Below are positions 38,061-51,028 of a stretch of 64,000 nucleotides of DNA, one piece after another. Within the stretch, counting starts at the first letter, position 1. Each line of letters opens with the position of its first letter. This DNA comes from Amphibalanus amphitrite. Lineage: Eukaryota > Arthropoda > Thecostraca > Balanomorpha > Balanidae. The stretch spans positions 186,001 through 250,000 of the forward strand of contig NW_024881844.1 in NCBI RefSeq assembly GCF_019059575.1. Direction: 5' to 3'. The translations under genes were made by a program, and so were the position numbers. The notes below the pieces were generated by a model, which did no database searches, had not been told where the DNA came from, and saw only the letters and a program-made list of their open reading frames with translations.

Positions 38061-38436
38061 GTGCCGCTGCACCCAACACAGATCCAGCCGGAACCGCTGC
38101 AACCAACACAGATCCAGCCGGAACAGCTGCAACCAACACAGATCCAGCCGGAACCGCTGCAACCAACACAGATCGAGCCGGAACCGCTGCACTGCACCCA
38201 ACACAGATCGAGCCGGAACCGCTGCACCCAACACAGATCGAGCCGGTGCCGCTGCATCCAACACAGATCCAGCCGGTGCCGCTGCACCCAACACAGATCC
38301 AGCCGGAACCGCTGCAACCAACACAGATCGAGCCGGAGCCGCTGCACCCAACACAGATCGAGCCGGAGCCGCTGCACCCAACACAGATCCAGCCGGAGCC
38401 GCTGCACCCAACACAGATCCAGCCGGAACCGCTGCA
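38061..38436 (+). repeat. 30-bp minisatellite, 12 units
   Basis: Twelve units of consensus CCGCTGCACCCAACACAGAT plus C(C/G)AGCCGGAA follow each other. In one plus-strand frame each unit reads the decapeptide PEPLHPTQIQ. All six frames stay open because the unit has no stop and is a multiple of three, so coding cannot be inferred from openness. One unit near 38190 carries a 5-bp extra CTGCA, which shifts the frame mid-array. Confidence 0.95.
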
Positions 38437-38595
38437 GCTGACCTGCGCCAGGGTGAACACTGACCTGATCAGTCATTCATCACCGGCTGCACATCTACAC
38501 CAGAGAACGACGAAATAGATGCATGCTTATTGTAAGGATAGGGATATGCATGCATAATGCATTCAGGAAAATAGGAAGGAGTCACAGGAGAGAAA

Positions 38596-38607
38596 GAGAG
38601 AAAGAGC

Positions 38608-38642
<35 letters not shown>

Positions 38643-38643
38643 A
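38596..38643. repeat. GA microsatellite followed by G tract
   Basis: GAGAAAGAGCGAGAGAGAGA and more GA, then about ten G with a further GGAGGGA. Confidence 0.9.
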
Positions 38644-39346
38644 GGGACTGCAAAGGTATTGTAATTGTAAATAATTGTGTAATTAATAATATTGTGTAAT
38701 TGTATTTGTATGTATTGTAATGCAAACTAGACCTATATTGCAGTTCTTATTTGAAAAGGTAGCATGAAGTAGTTGTTGCAGCTTGCGTTACCTCTCACCC
38801 GTTCGTTTGCCCGCTGAGTTCATGCAAAACACTACCATCTGTTAGCTGGAAGCGATCTGGCCTTGGCGTCAATCTGTGCGGACATGTTTGTAGTCCTGAT
38901 CGAGCAGTGAGAGCTCGGTGCGCTCGTCCGGTCGGCGGAGGCGCGCGCCCCGGGCGACAGTGGGCTGGCACAGCTGCCGACCGGCGACCCATGGATGAGC
39001 ACAGTCGGGCCCCATTTCCAGAGCGCGATGGGTCCTTTAGAAACTCGTCCACCTATACATGGTTCACATGAATTACAAATGGTCGCACCCGAGCAGCATG
39101 CAGGGTATGTACAAAGTCGTCAGTGGTGACTGCACAGTGGGCGTTTCAGGGGTTCTAGCCTCTCACAGCCTTTCAACCCTTATAGCCTTGGATCTAGGAG
39201 ACCTACGCCTACGAATTACACACCAAACTGTAGCAAATTCATTTATGAACGTGAATGCATGACGTTTCCCATGTTATAAGCTTTCGCAATATGCAGGAAC
39301 ATGCATGAAATGTTGCATAAACGTGGCAAAACGGAGCACATCCATT
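38644..39346. other. intergenic, no gene seen
   Basis: No protein-like frame or repeat recognised. Confidence 0.4.
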
Positions 39347-40174
39347 CCCCCTTGCCGTTTGGCCCCTGATTGAGCTAGAGCTTCGCGGAAAAACCGAGCG
39401 TGCTGCCCGTGATGAGAGGAAGCCGATGATACCAAATTTTAAGGTCCTAGGTCATTAGTTGACCTTCCAGGTCAGGTCAATTACCCAAAAGTCGTGAAAA
39501 TGGGAACCTGTTAAAACATCGTAAAGTGAGGTTGCTTTGGGGCTTTTCGGGGTGCTGATCACGAATTTCATGCTAGTTTTGATCACAGATGATTTCTTCA
39601 TGCATTTATGCCAGGTCGGGTCAGGTCAGGTCAGGTCAACCAGTATGCGTCCTGCCGGGTATTCATAGTAGGTGTCAACCGCTACTGACAGCCTCGTAAC
39701 ATGATACGAAGGCACCAAATCTACTTCGTAAATGCTCAAATGGTTGCTAAATTCGAAATCAGCTCAAAAAACTGGCCTAGAAACATGTAAAAGTCGAAAA
39801 AGTGAACTAAGGTCACCAAAGGTCAATGACCTGACCTGACCTTCAGGTGACCTTGACACCCAGCATAATGCATGGGACCAACATCATTTCACGTGGTTGA
39901 GCGTTTGCACTTTGCAACCACAAAAAGACTGCAAACGCGCGGATAATGTGAGCCGACATATACACCGAATCGCGATTCCGGCCAAGCATGGTCTCGAGAA
40001 ATAGGTCACAGGTCAAAGGTCATTTGGATCAGGGTCATGAAATTTTTAGAGTAGATGTAAAATTGAATAAATCGAGGGTACTGCAAGTTTCGTCTTGATC
40101 GGCCATTTTTTACGCGAGTTATTCGCGAAAAACCGAGGGTGGTCCGTTCGACCCCCTACAAATGCGAGGGTTAA
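39347..40174. repeat. GGTCA-rich element, left end missing
   Basis: Follows the 21918-23803 element from its left hairpin (CCCCCTTGCCGTTTGGCCCC) to its right end, AATGCGAGGGTTAA at 40161-40174. It lacks the TTAACCC left terminus. It carries the empty hAT insertion site near 39951, so it keeps the pre-insertion arrangement. The right hairpin G/C tracts are shortened. Confidence 0.8.
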
Positions 40175-40848
40175 GGTTTTGAGTCGTTGACCTCGAGTCA
40201 AAGTTTGGTCAGAGTCCGTCATGTCACGAACTTGGAGGTCGGACTGTCTACTGTCGGACTGTCTCAAAGGAGGTCGACTGTCTAATTCACCTTGTTCCGG
40301 AGTTATTGACGGAAAACTAATATGGCCCTAATGACATCATAAATGACGTCATGCAAGGTCAGCAATGCAAAGGTGTAGCACTGTACCTTGCAGGGAGCGC
40401 ATGAAACCATGATTCCATGTGCCTGAGATAGTTTTAGATCATTCCTGGCGCTAAAATAACAGTTTCGATATATCTCATTGACGTATAACGGTGAGATCAC
40501 ATGACCGACCTGACGGCACATGAACTTAAGCAAAAAATCTGAGATATACAAGTTGTGAGACCTCTGGACGATGCTACGTTGTGTAAGCTTCATCTCCCTG
40601 TGAACGTCCCTCTGGCACTGAGGGCGTTGCGACGTTGCAACATCTGAGAACCGTGCAGAGGTTCACTTATGACGTCATAGGTCAGTGACCTGACCTGACC
40701 TGAAAATGCGGTTGATTTAACAAGATTTGGCTTGAATCAAAGGTCAAGTATGCCAAGTTTCAGCTCTTTATCTCCGGCGTGTTGTGAGCTATCGCGATAA
40801 AACCGATAAGAGGGCGGCATCCCCCCTCGGCCTCGGGGGGGGGGGGGG
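40175..40848. repeat. GGTCA-rich element fragment, both ends missing
   Basis: Matches about the last 700 bp of the 23938-24974 element, including GTGACCTGACCTGACC at 40685 and the terminal C/G tract region (CCCCCCTCGG then a long G run to about 40848). It begins directly at the TTAA of the previous copy, so the two make a composite. Confidence 0.75.
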
Positions 40849-43800
40849 CGACTTCTGCAGAATTTCCCATTTACTCATGTGCAATATTTCTCATTTTTTT
40901 AGGAAACAAAATGTGTTTGAGGTTTCGCGAGACCAGACCGGCCGGATCGCCCACTGTGCATCGCCTGAGGCCTTTCCGGTCACGTGACAGCTCATCCTCC
41001 GGTCAATTAGAATGCTTCTGACCCACGAGATAGCATTGGCTGGTGTTAATGTCATCTATTTGAAATAATATAAGCTAAAATGCAGGCTGATTTGTTCCCT
41101 CCCGTCACCATGGAGCTAATAAAGGCTAGACAGCGTATTGCAAAATGTTGCATAGCAGCAAATGGCGCAAGTTTGCGCACTTTTTTATTGCTTGGCCGGT
41201 TCAATAACATCACAATGCACATTGTGACACACGATTTAGAGCGGGACCTGGGGGAACTCAAAAGATCGGCTTTAACATAGTGAGTGATATTAATTTTAAG
41301 CATACCAAATAACTCGATGATATGTTTATCTCTCATGTTGCTAAATGATTTTCGCAACCTCATTTTTCGTTGCGCGGAATTGATCGTAACATGTCACAGA
41401 ACAACTCATAAAAACATTGGCGTGTAAAACTCACGTACATAGGATCCCCATGGCATCTACTTTGACTTTTCAAACACCCGAAAACTATGACCTGTCTACG
41501 GCCTAAGAAATCTTTGTGTTTGAAGCCCCTTTCACCCTATACCAAGTTGTTGCATGACCAGATAACGGTCATTTATATAATGTATGGACATTTTGTAGTC
41601 GATTGGTATGCTTTTTATTTTCATAAAAGCAAAATAATTTTTTTGCTCCGTAAGAGGCTAGACCGGCCCGAACGCCTACAGTGGACTGGTGAGTTATCAG
41701 AGAGAACTGTTGAAAGCAATGAAAAGAAAGCAAGGATGCTGAGCTTGAAGAACATGTAGACTGTAGTGCATGTCCCAGGCCAGGCTCAGTTTGTCGCCCC
41801 AGGTCCCATATATGGTTGCATGCCTTAGTGGACAAATGCCGAATGATAGGCTATATAAAATGATGCATAAAGTTCGACACAAACAAATATTTTACTTCAA
41901 AATCTATTCTTCGGTTCAAACCATGGCGTGGCCAATCTGATATGCATATCAGTCAAGACATAGAAACGCTAAAAACGTCAATTCGTGCCCAATGCAAGTA
42001 AATACAGCATAAATAAATCCGGTAGGGTTCCGCAGTGGCAGATCAGCTTCAGTCAGTCGACACACTAAGGAAAAGCTGCTGATCGTGGCGTGACTTGTCA
42101 TCTGTCGTTAGCCCCGTTTGTCACTGCCGTATTGGCCGATACGGTCATCATTCGCATCCATCCGCCGTGACGTCAAAACCTGTGGCAGTTTAACTGCCCC
42201 AGTGCACCTCAATGTCACTGCAATGCGAAGTCATCCAATTTTCAGGTCACACTCAATCAATGCAATCGTGGTCAACATCAAAGTGTGTTATGCAGTCGCT
42301 TGGAGCAATCGATTGCAGTCACAAGAGTCCATACGGACCAACTCCCCGGCGCGTAACACCAACAAAGGGTCTCAGTCCCTGATCGACTGCCTGGGCTCCT
42401 GTGTTGGTTAATAAGCGCTAGTCGCCGGCACCAGGCGCGACCAACACGGTGCCCGGACGGCCTGGGACAACCGCTGCACAATGCAGCCAATGCAGCCGCG
42501 ACCAGCCGGGCCAGCTCGGCCGGGGCGTCACAATCAATAGCGCGCGCGGATTTGGCCACCCCGGCGTGACGCAAACGCGGCGCACTCCACTGTCACGATG
42601 GTGACGCCGCGGGCCGCGCCGGTAATGCCGCAGGAGCCTCTGTCATCGATCAAACGGTGCGCCGCAAAGGCCGCGGTGCGTCGCGAGTGTGTCCATTTCC
42701 GCCGACACGGCGGTTCTACCAAAACACGGATTGGCCCCCCGATACATGCATAATACGCTCAAAGATGAATAGGGATGATCAGTGATCCATTCAAAGGGCA
42801 GCTATGCTGTGTAGTTTTGCCATAAATAATGCCCCCATTTGCGGTTTGGTCGATATCACATGGGTCGTAATCAACAGAGGACAAACAATATCGGACAGTA
42901 CAGTGAAATTATCTAGGCATGTGGTGCTGCTGTCTATAAGGTATATAAATGTCAAGCTTTGTCTGCCGGCTCCTGACTTAGGAGTGTGTTCCGAATTCCA
43001 TTTACCTCGTGATTTTTGTAGACGTTATGAGTAAAGAGCACGTTATTTTTCATGCACTTCTCGTCCTCATGTAAATAACTTCTGGGCTCACCATGCCTAC
43101 CGATACCTAAAGTGCACAAGCGCATGTTTTCAAGCTGAGAGGGTATTTTCCAGACATGGTTTGAACACATACATAGTGAACAGGAGCTATTTGAGTGTTC
43201 ACATTTCTCCGCGCACGAATGTTATCCTGCAGAGTTCAGCGTTGCCTGTTATTTGCCGGAACATTTCGGTAATTTCCCCGTCTCACAACTGAAGAGGCGC
43301 ATTGCCGTGCGGTCCAACACCAATTATATGTTTTGAGTTGAGAGCTCAGTTGGCGAACTGACGCCGGATCTGGTGATTGTTTCTTGGCTCGATTGCTCTA
43401 AGCTCGTTTCAATTGTAACTCGAATAGCTGTGTATTCGTCTTGCGTCGATGTGTAACGTCAACGTGTATCAAATTTGCTACTCATGTGTTGACAAAAGCA
43501 TACATAAATGAGTATGAGTTCAAGGAAGCTGCGATGAGCCACCGGTGTCGCAGGCCACGACCAAGCTGTAACATACCCATTGACGCATAGACGCCTCAAT
43601 CAGGCTATGCACCATCCCAGAGAGGCCCGTGTGTCACAGAGGCGCTATTTTATGCATCCGACACCCGTTTTCGCAAGAGCTCGACGCTGCACCGGCAGTA
43701 TGAATTACGAAACCGTCACATCATCCGTCTAGCATTCAGCCTAGACGGCAGGCCAGCCGGCATAGCGACGGATGAATTACAGAGACAGTGTATAGCCGTG

Positions 43801-45135
43801 ACCTTCACAAACAGGTCACAGGTCAGACCGTAAAGCATTATGAAACGGTAAAAAAGACGGCCAGATCCGGCACCGCTGTTGTGGCGCGCAACGCATGTTT
43901 TGCCATTCAGCGAAACAACTGCGAATCGCCTGGTAGGGGAAATGTACCCAGCTGGCCAGCATTTACGTTCGTTAGGCTCAGCAGCAACTCTCAATCATGG
44001 TTGGCATTGTATTGTCGATTATGTAAAGCGGAACAGCGAGGCCCTCCTGCTGTCACATACTTTGATGTGCTGCAGAGCTAACGCTCCATCAGTACAGCTC
44101 CATAACCGTACTGACTAAACTAACACGTAACATCGCGCTGAATTCGGACCGCTGCGATCCGGTCATGCAGCTAAGAGGGAGGGGCCGCGGACGACTCAAA
44201 AGGGGTGAGGTATTCTGACTGTGTGCTACCGGCCCCTAACCGACGGCTGTTGCGATCAAAGCCACCGGTCGGCTCCCTTGTTACGAGTCAGGCTAGTCGA
44301 CACGGCAGTTCTATCGACAGTGCAGAGGCTGAACCCGACCCTGGGTCACCGCGGCGCGGCCAGCTGAGCTGCCGAGTCGGCACGCCGTCCCCTTTATTTA
44401 GACTCCCGTTCGGCCTTGGTCAGCAGAGGGCACCGGGCCACGTCGCGGCACCCAGATATGGCCCCGACACCCTCTCAGTCGCGGCCCACGCCCCACGCCC
44501 TTAGTCGGCCATGTTGGTTCGAAGGATTGCGTCTATCGGCCCATGAAGGACCATGCACCTATCGATGATGATCTAAGCCACTGTAAATAAATCGGACTAT
44601 CGATGTGAAGCGATACAATCATATTCAGTTCAGCACGGGCTAACAGACGTAAAAACATGACATTGGGCATTAGGACGATCCGAACCGTTTTCACATATAC
44701 CTAACGATAACTATGTATTCATTATTCATATTTTATTTGTGAAAAAGTAACAGTGCATTGTGCAAGCATGTGACCCAATATTCCAAAGAATTTTGGTCCG
44801 TGAATGGAACGCTATTATGCAGATTGGCTAATAAACAAAGTGCAGCGCATGGGATCCCAGCTATGTAACCGCCACATTTGTTCGTTGCCAGCTCCAGGTC
44901 ATCAACACGTCCATTGCACTGCCAGACTGGACAATAGAACTTAAGCGTATAACGTCAGTAGAACTCGTTCACATTCCATTCTGACGACCACGGCCATAGC
45001 CCGGCACCTACATACAGCACTACAACATGCACCCTCGGCCGAGTTCAGGCGCGTTCAATGCACAATGACGGCCACTGCAGGCAGCATTCTCGAGTGGCCA
45101 TGGTCATTGGTCACCCACTTCCCCCACGGACGCGG
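40849..45135. other. intergenic, no gene seen
   Basis: About 4.3 kb with only short frames. A GC-rich patch at 42420-42720 opens minus-strand frames without domains. No repeats were recognised by eye. Confidence 0.35.
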
Positions 45136-45156
45136 CGGGGGGGGGGGGGGGGGGGT
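45136..45156. repeat. G homopolymer tract
   Basis: CGGCGGGG followed by about 18 uninterrupted G, then TAATGCCCCCAC. Possible assembly or polymerase slippage site. Confidence 0.9.
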
Positions 45157-47763
45157 AATGCCCCCACTGCACTGTCCATCGCGTCGCCCCTCGCTCCGTT
45201 GCCCCTCGCTCCGTCGGTCGATGGTAAATCACACACAAGAGACCACGGCGCCCGTGGGCTCCACTTTTACTGACTACCCGGGGATTGCGGAGCGTGTTTT
45301 AAAGTTTATGTTGATATATACTACAAAGCACTCGCCTGCCAGGTGCCCGGTGATGACTAGCCGGAGGTATATAATTACAGAAACCTCCACAGCAATCAGG
45401 TACAATGCCCAGATAGTTCCCGGCAGTTGCGGCAGCCAGGCACACACTAAAACACAACATTCCTTGCAGCACGACAATTTTTGATCGAAACCTCAATAAT
45501 TCTCTGAGAACGCTTCTGAGAGTTCTACGATTAAAAAATGTAAGCAACCCATGGGTTATGTTACATTACCCATGGGCAATGAGATGTCTTCATTTTCTGT
45601 TCTCTTTTGCGAGTTTGTCGCGAAATGGCCATTATCAAGCATTGCTTGTTATGTCGTGCAGTCTATTTTATTTTCAGAAACATTGTTCAAGTGGAAAAAA
45701 AATTAAGCTACATAAGTCACGTAAATTTTGTCCAAATAATAGCCATAGTAACAAATGACAAAAATATTCATGATAGCAAAAAAGATTGAACAGATGAAGT
45801 TGTATCTAAGCAACAACAGCAACAACAGCGTTGAGTCAGACAAGACTCAAGCGGGAATGATCCCATAAATCCCGTCTGTTTGCACATTTCTATTTTCTGC
45901 ACGATGGCGTGTCCGCGGACCGGAAGGTGCGCTGCGGCTTACATTGTGTACAAAACCCTTTGCTAAGCGGACGCCACCATCAGGCAATCAGGGAAGACTG
46001 ATGGTGCCAAGCCCTGGCCTTGTATTGACCGGGATGCAAAGCGTTACTGAAAAGTCGCATGTTGCCGCTGGCGACAGTGGCAACTTGTTCAGCGAGCGGC
46101 GCTGCAGGTGTAGCACGCAATGAGACCTTCGACACGAAACAGCGTTCCAGCATTTACGGTACAGCGCAGAGCGCAAAAACCAAACAGCAATGAAGAATGA
46201 GTGAATGGCGATACTGCATTGTTTTGCGTGGTGTTGCCCATTGGAATTCGGCATTGCAGCGACTCTTTATGCCTGAGGCAATCAAAACAAAAACCAGCAT
46301 ACCTACCGTACCTAGCGGTTGCTGAAGGCCAAAACAAAGCACCGAAACGTCCATCAACATCCGAGGAGAGCTCAGTGTACGTCGATAGCACTTGCTTACG
46401 GGTGGTAACTATGAACACATGCAGTGTTGTCCTCATCCATCATGCGAAACTTACATGAAATGCAGACGAATTGCCAAATCTGTCTAACTGTAAAACACAC
46501 GCCAAACTGCCATGAAGAAGTAGGCGATTCATTTTACATAATTCTGCCACCAACAACGTGTATCTTGCTCCATTTCTAGCTTAAAGCACAGCAGCACCTG
46601 CACCGCGTGCTGTCCACAAAGGTCATCTCATGACCGCGAGCGCCGCTCCCTCACGAAAGGTGGAGCAAAGCCTCGCGTCGTAAAATCGCCCGCTGGTCGG
46701 CTGGCCGAGACTGCCGGTCAAGTTCGCCGGCCTGGCACTCCGGTTCGCTGGCCCGTATATGTATGACTGGGCCTGCACCAGCAGTTTCTCACCACCCGTG
46801 CGCTCGGTCACGATCGGAGCCGGGCGGAACGGAACGTGGGATGTACCCGCTGCGCTACTGGAAACCGGCAGCGGCTGGCTGAGCAGATGCACCGCGGTGT
46901 GTGCCCATGCAGGCAGGGTGAGTGACGCAAACCTAGCTAGTGACGTCCGCGCAGCGACGAGCAAAAAGCGGTCTGTACGAGCAAAGCACAGCTCGATACA
47001 TTCAATGCATATAAAAGGAGAAACCATTACGAAGTCAGCTTCCCACTGTTTTTGGTCGTTCTTCACTGGCCGATACCAAGTGTGTGGCCATAGTGTCCTT
47101 CACTCGGAAGTAGTTACACACGGCCATTTCCACTTCTCCAAGGTCGTCCGAGGACGTCTGCCTCCTCCGGCCTGGAGCGAGGCAGTCGATAATGGTGGGA
47201 CGGCGGCCTCCCCACAGCAGGCCGGCACGCGGCGATGGGCGCATTGGAACGGCCGGCAGCGTGGGACAGCGCCTCCGGCGGCTCCTTCGAGCATGACCGA
47301 ACAAATCCCGCCAAACTACACAACTCCCACGGCGTGATGAGCAGTCACGACACAGCGACCAACCGACCACCGACGCGCCACCGAGGCGTCCATCTTCGGG
47401 CCCACAAATCACGCAATCGCCAAATTTACCAACTTCGTTTATTCCAACACGGCGCGAAGGCCTTCCAATGAGGGGCGCCCACTCGGCCAAGGGCGTCTCT
47501 GTCGAAACCTGGCTGCGGCGGCGGAACGTCCGTCGTCCATCCTTCTCCGTGCCCCTGGCTGCCGCCGGCGGCCCCAGGCGACTGCAGCGCCCGGGGCGGC
47601 GAGTGTGCGTCTAGCACCACTGGCGACAAAAGGCGGTACTCCGCCGCCGGCCGGGGGGAAGGGGGGGGAAGGGGGACATGGGAGCCTTGCCGACGGCGTA
47701 AGGACCGGGAGAATCCGCCGTCGTCCCCGGCCGCCGGGAAGGCCGCCAAGTGTCCTATGTGCT
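45157..47763. other. intergenic, no gene seen
   Basis: An inverted pair ACCCATGGGT/ACCCATGGGC lies at 45547-45586. GC-rich patches at 46640-46930 and 47150-47750 open overlapping frames on both strands with no recognisable domains. Confidence 0.35.
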
Positions 47764-47900
47764 TTTCAACATTTTGCTTTTTCGATATTTTGCAATTTCA
47801 TTATTATGCGATTCGGTATTTTGCGGTTTCGATATTTTGCGACCTACATATTTTTCTTTCAACAATTTGCGTTCGATATTTTGCATTTCGATATTTTGTC
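47764..47900 (+). repeat. ~15-bp degenerate minisatellite
   Basis: About nine imperfect units of TTTCGATATTTTGCG, with variants such as TTTCAACATTTTGC and ATTCGGTATTTTGC. No gene context. Confidence 0.75.
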
Positions 47901-50900
47901 ATGGAATCGTCCTATATGCATATGTGCACTGCGCGGGAACCGATCACATGCCAAACTGAGCCAGCCCTCAATGTCCTTGACGGATGCTGCATACAGCACA
48001 GCGCTGTTATAGGTACCTAATAGTTATATAATACCACTAATTTGCAGCTATCGAATCTCCTTTGATAGGAAGCAGCTGCACACATAAATGAAACGATCTT
48101 TACCACTAATGCGTATTCCTGTATCAGGAACTGCGTACGCAGTACCTGATACGCATTAGTATCAGTACCTGATACTAATGCGTATCAGGTACTGCGTATT
48201 GCCTTCCTTTCATTAGTTCAGAGCTAAAACAATCCATCGATATGAACCTAGGAAAGCACTTGCATTACGTCTCTATCCCCCTTTACTGCTCAGCTGGCGA
48301 TGCTATTCCTACCTGCACAATGCCATAACTCCCCATGAACAATAGGCATTCCTAACGGAGAATCTTGCACCGATGCCTTTGCCCTTTCACCACACTCTAA
48401 GACCCGACTAATCCTGAAGCGGTACTGGAAAAACGCTCCCAATGCCCCGGTGTCTGACCACATCAGTTGTTAAAGAGGTGCTGAGCGGCCTTGAAAGGCT
48501 CTGATATCTCCAACCAGGCCACCAAGACGGCCCACCGCCCGGCTGACCCGAACGAAGACCAGAAACTTGCACTTGTAAGATCTTCAGGAGGGTGGATGAC
48601 AAATGGCGCCGGGTTTATTCGAAGGTAACCACCGGGCGGATTATTAAGTGAAAGTCTAGCGGAATCAGACAAATTGAACATTGTCAATGTGGATCTATAG
48701 GGATACCTATTAAGGTAAGCTTCCATGATAGTGACATGGAAAGCCTTGTTCAGTTACTAGTATTCATTACTTGAACTTAACATAATCTTAAATATAACCG
48801 CTTATATAATCTAACAATATCATCATCATCATCAATTATCAGTATCACCTAATCCTATGGACTGAAGCGATTTAAGCACAAGGTCCCTCCGCTTGTCGTT
48901 ATGACGCGCTTATAACATTACGAATTAATCCCGGTATGGCTCAGGCTGCATTACATTAAATCCGAATCCAAATACCCTCTTATACCTTTGGATCCTATAG
49001 TATTTGCATTGTAGATTCACTTGCACTAAGGCAACAATGCAGTGCTCGTCATTTATAACCCGCAAACAATGTCGACCAAGTGGGCCGTTCAGGCTGATCC
49101 CCTCCCACGCTGACGCGACCGTGGCCGATATGTAGGACTGTCGTCTGGTCTGGCACCGTGGGACAGCCAATTCGGTCTGCACGATTACCGGCAACGACGG
49201 GAGCATCAGCTAGCCACAGTGTGACCCCCCCCCCCCCCAACTACCCCCTCCCAGGTACCGCCCCGATAGCTCGCCGGCCGGTTCAGTGATGTGTGCTCCA
49301 CGCACACCTGGCTTTGCACGGCCAAGCCTGACGAGCTGCCTGTGTCTGCCTGAGTCACTGACACATACAGAAGCTCGGCACGCGGGCGTAGCTAAATATG
49401 GAGACGCGCTGCAGATCGTTTACTCCTTGGTGTCTGTCGAGGCAGCCTCGCCCATATCCCTTCAAACGTCCCACCGAGCCACACTAGCTGGCATATCGGG
49501 CCGATATCCTCATATCGCTGCTTCTACCGGCCGCCATTGCCGCCCGGGTAGCTCACTTCTTCCGCGTGTCGGCCGCGGCGGTACAAAGTGCGACACCTCG
49601 AGACAGGCGCAGCGCCCACATTTGCACGGCCTCCGCGGCGGATTCCTCGGCGGAATCCGCGGCGGACTCCACGGCGAACTCCGCAGCGGACTGCTGGGCG
49701 GACTCAGCGGCTGGCCATGTGACCGGCCGGGCGCGCTGACCGGCACGGCATGACGAGCAGAAGCCGAGCGGCTCCGGCAGCACCGTTCACCGCCGCGGCA
49801 CGGAGCGCCGGGCGGGTCGGGCCGCAGCTGGAGCACCGCGCGGCGGCCCCAAACGCCCAGAGTGCAGTCTGGGCAGGAGATTAGAGTCGGACACGGCCCA
49901 CACGGGACTGAGGCATTCGTAACCTTTCTGCTTCGAATAAAAGCAGCGCGGCACTCACTCAACTGTCTACAAAAAGTTTCTTTAAGTGTCCAGCATTGCA
50001 CTGGAGAGTGTTTCCTATTGCAGAACATTGAGGCATTCTAAGCAGAACGAAGCTGCAGAGTCGGTCCCGAACGAACAATCAACTTAGCTCAGCCTGCACA
50101 CTGCGTGGTAGGTATTCTTTTTTCGACAAAGCCGATAATAACTCAGACTATGTTATCAGTCGGTCGGAACTCATTGCAAATAGATGCGCCATGCTCCACT
50201 CCTTCGATTGGGTCTATCACTGACAAAGTATACGCCTAGTGTGGCAACAAAAAGCAAAAGTTTGTTTTAGGGCAAATATTAGACTTTTTGTGTTTTGTTG
50301 GCAAACTCGATGGGAAATGAATACGACGATAAGCCCAATCTAAGGTGCGGAGTCTCGCGCGTTTTGCTGTCAAGTCTTCCGAGTGACCAATAGCATAGTA
50401 TTCGCGTTTTTCTCGGATTTGTCGAAAAAAATACCACGCATTTTGCTGAGGATTATACGTGCGTTGGTAAGCTTAATAAGCTTAGTGCGCAATGCTGCAC
50501 TTGAAGTTAAGATAGTTATTGCTCTTGCTGACGCTACCGATTGCCAGCTTTACCATGAGCCCATTGACGATTATGTTTGGGTGTAATGTCACAATCATGC
50601 GCCTCGGATCCGCACGTGGTTCAGAATGCTACCGCGACAAATGACCCTAGTCTCGTCCTGCCCTTGATTTATTTCTGTCAACAGCCATGCACACAGTAGC
50701 ACAGACTTCTCAGAAACCATTAAGTTATGAAACCATTCCAACTTCCAAGTCAATAAGTTCAAGTGCATTCTAAACACATGAATGGTTGCACAATAAATGC
50801 ACTGTGAAGTTTGGCACCGATGGTAAACAAAAGCTCGAGTTGGACATGTATCAAAGACACATTGTCCCAGCAGCCTGGACAAGAAATGAACGGATGACTA

Positions 50901-51028
50901 CTGTGGGTACCAATGGAAACCAATGGATGCTCAGAGAGTAAATACCGTAAAGGGGCACCACAATACCTGAGACATCAACGAACGACACGATAACAGGCGT
51001 TATGGTCGGTTTTGTCATGATCAAATAA
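47901..51028. other. intergenic with a perfect palindrome and a short GC repeat
   Basis: Holds the palindrome at 48136-48198, a C tract at 49225-49239, and a short GGCGGANTCC-type repeat at 49632-49712. No gene was recognised. Confidence 0.35.
48136..48198. repeat. 63-bp perfect palindrome
   Basis: Two 30-bp arms (left TACGCAGTACCTGATACGCA continuing to TAGTATCAG) are exact reverse complements around a 3-base spacer TAC. Inside, GTATCAG and CGTA phrases repeat, so alternative hairpins exist. Confidence 0.95.

Noticed and set aside
37827-38476. Three overlapping minus-strand frames of about 180-206 codons
   Set aside because: The 30-bp minisatellite has no stops in any frame, so open frames carry no information.
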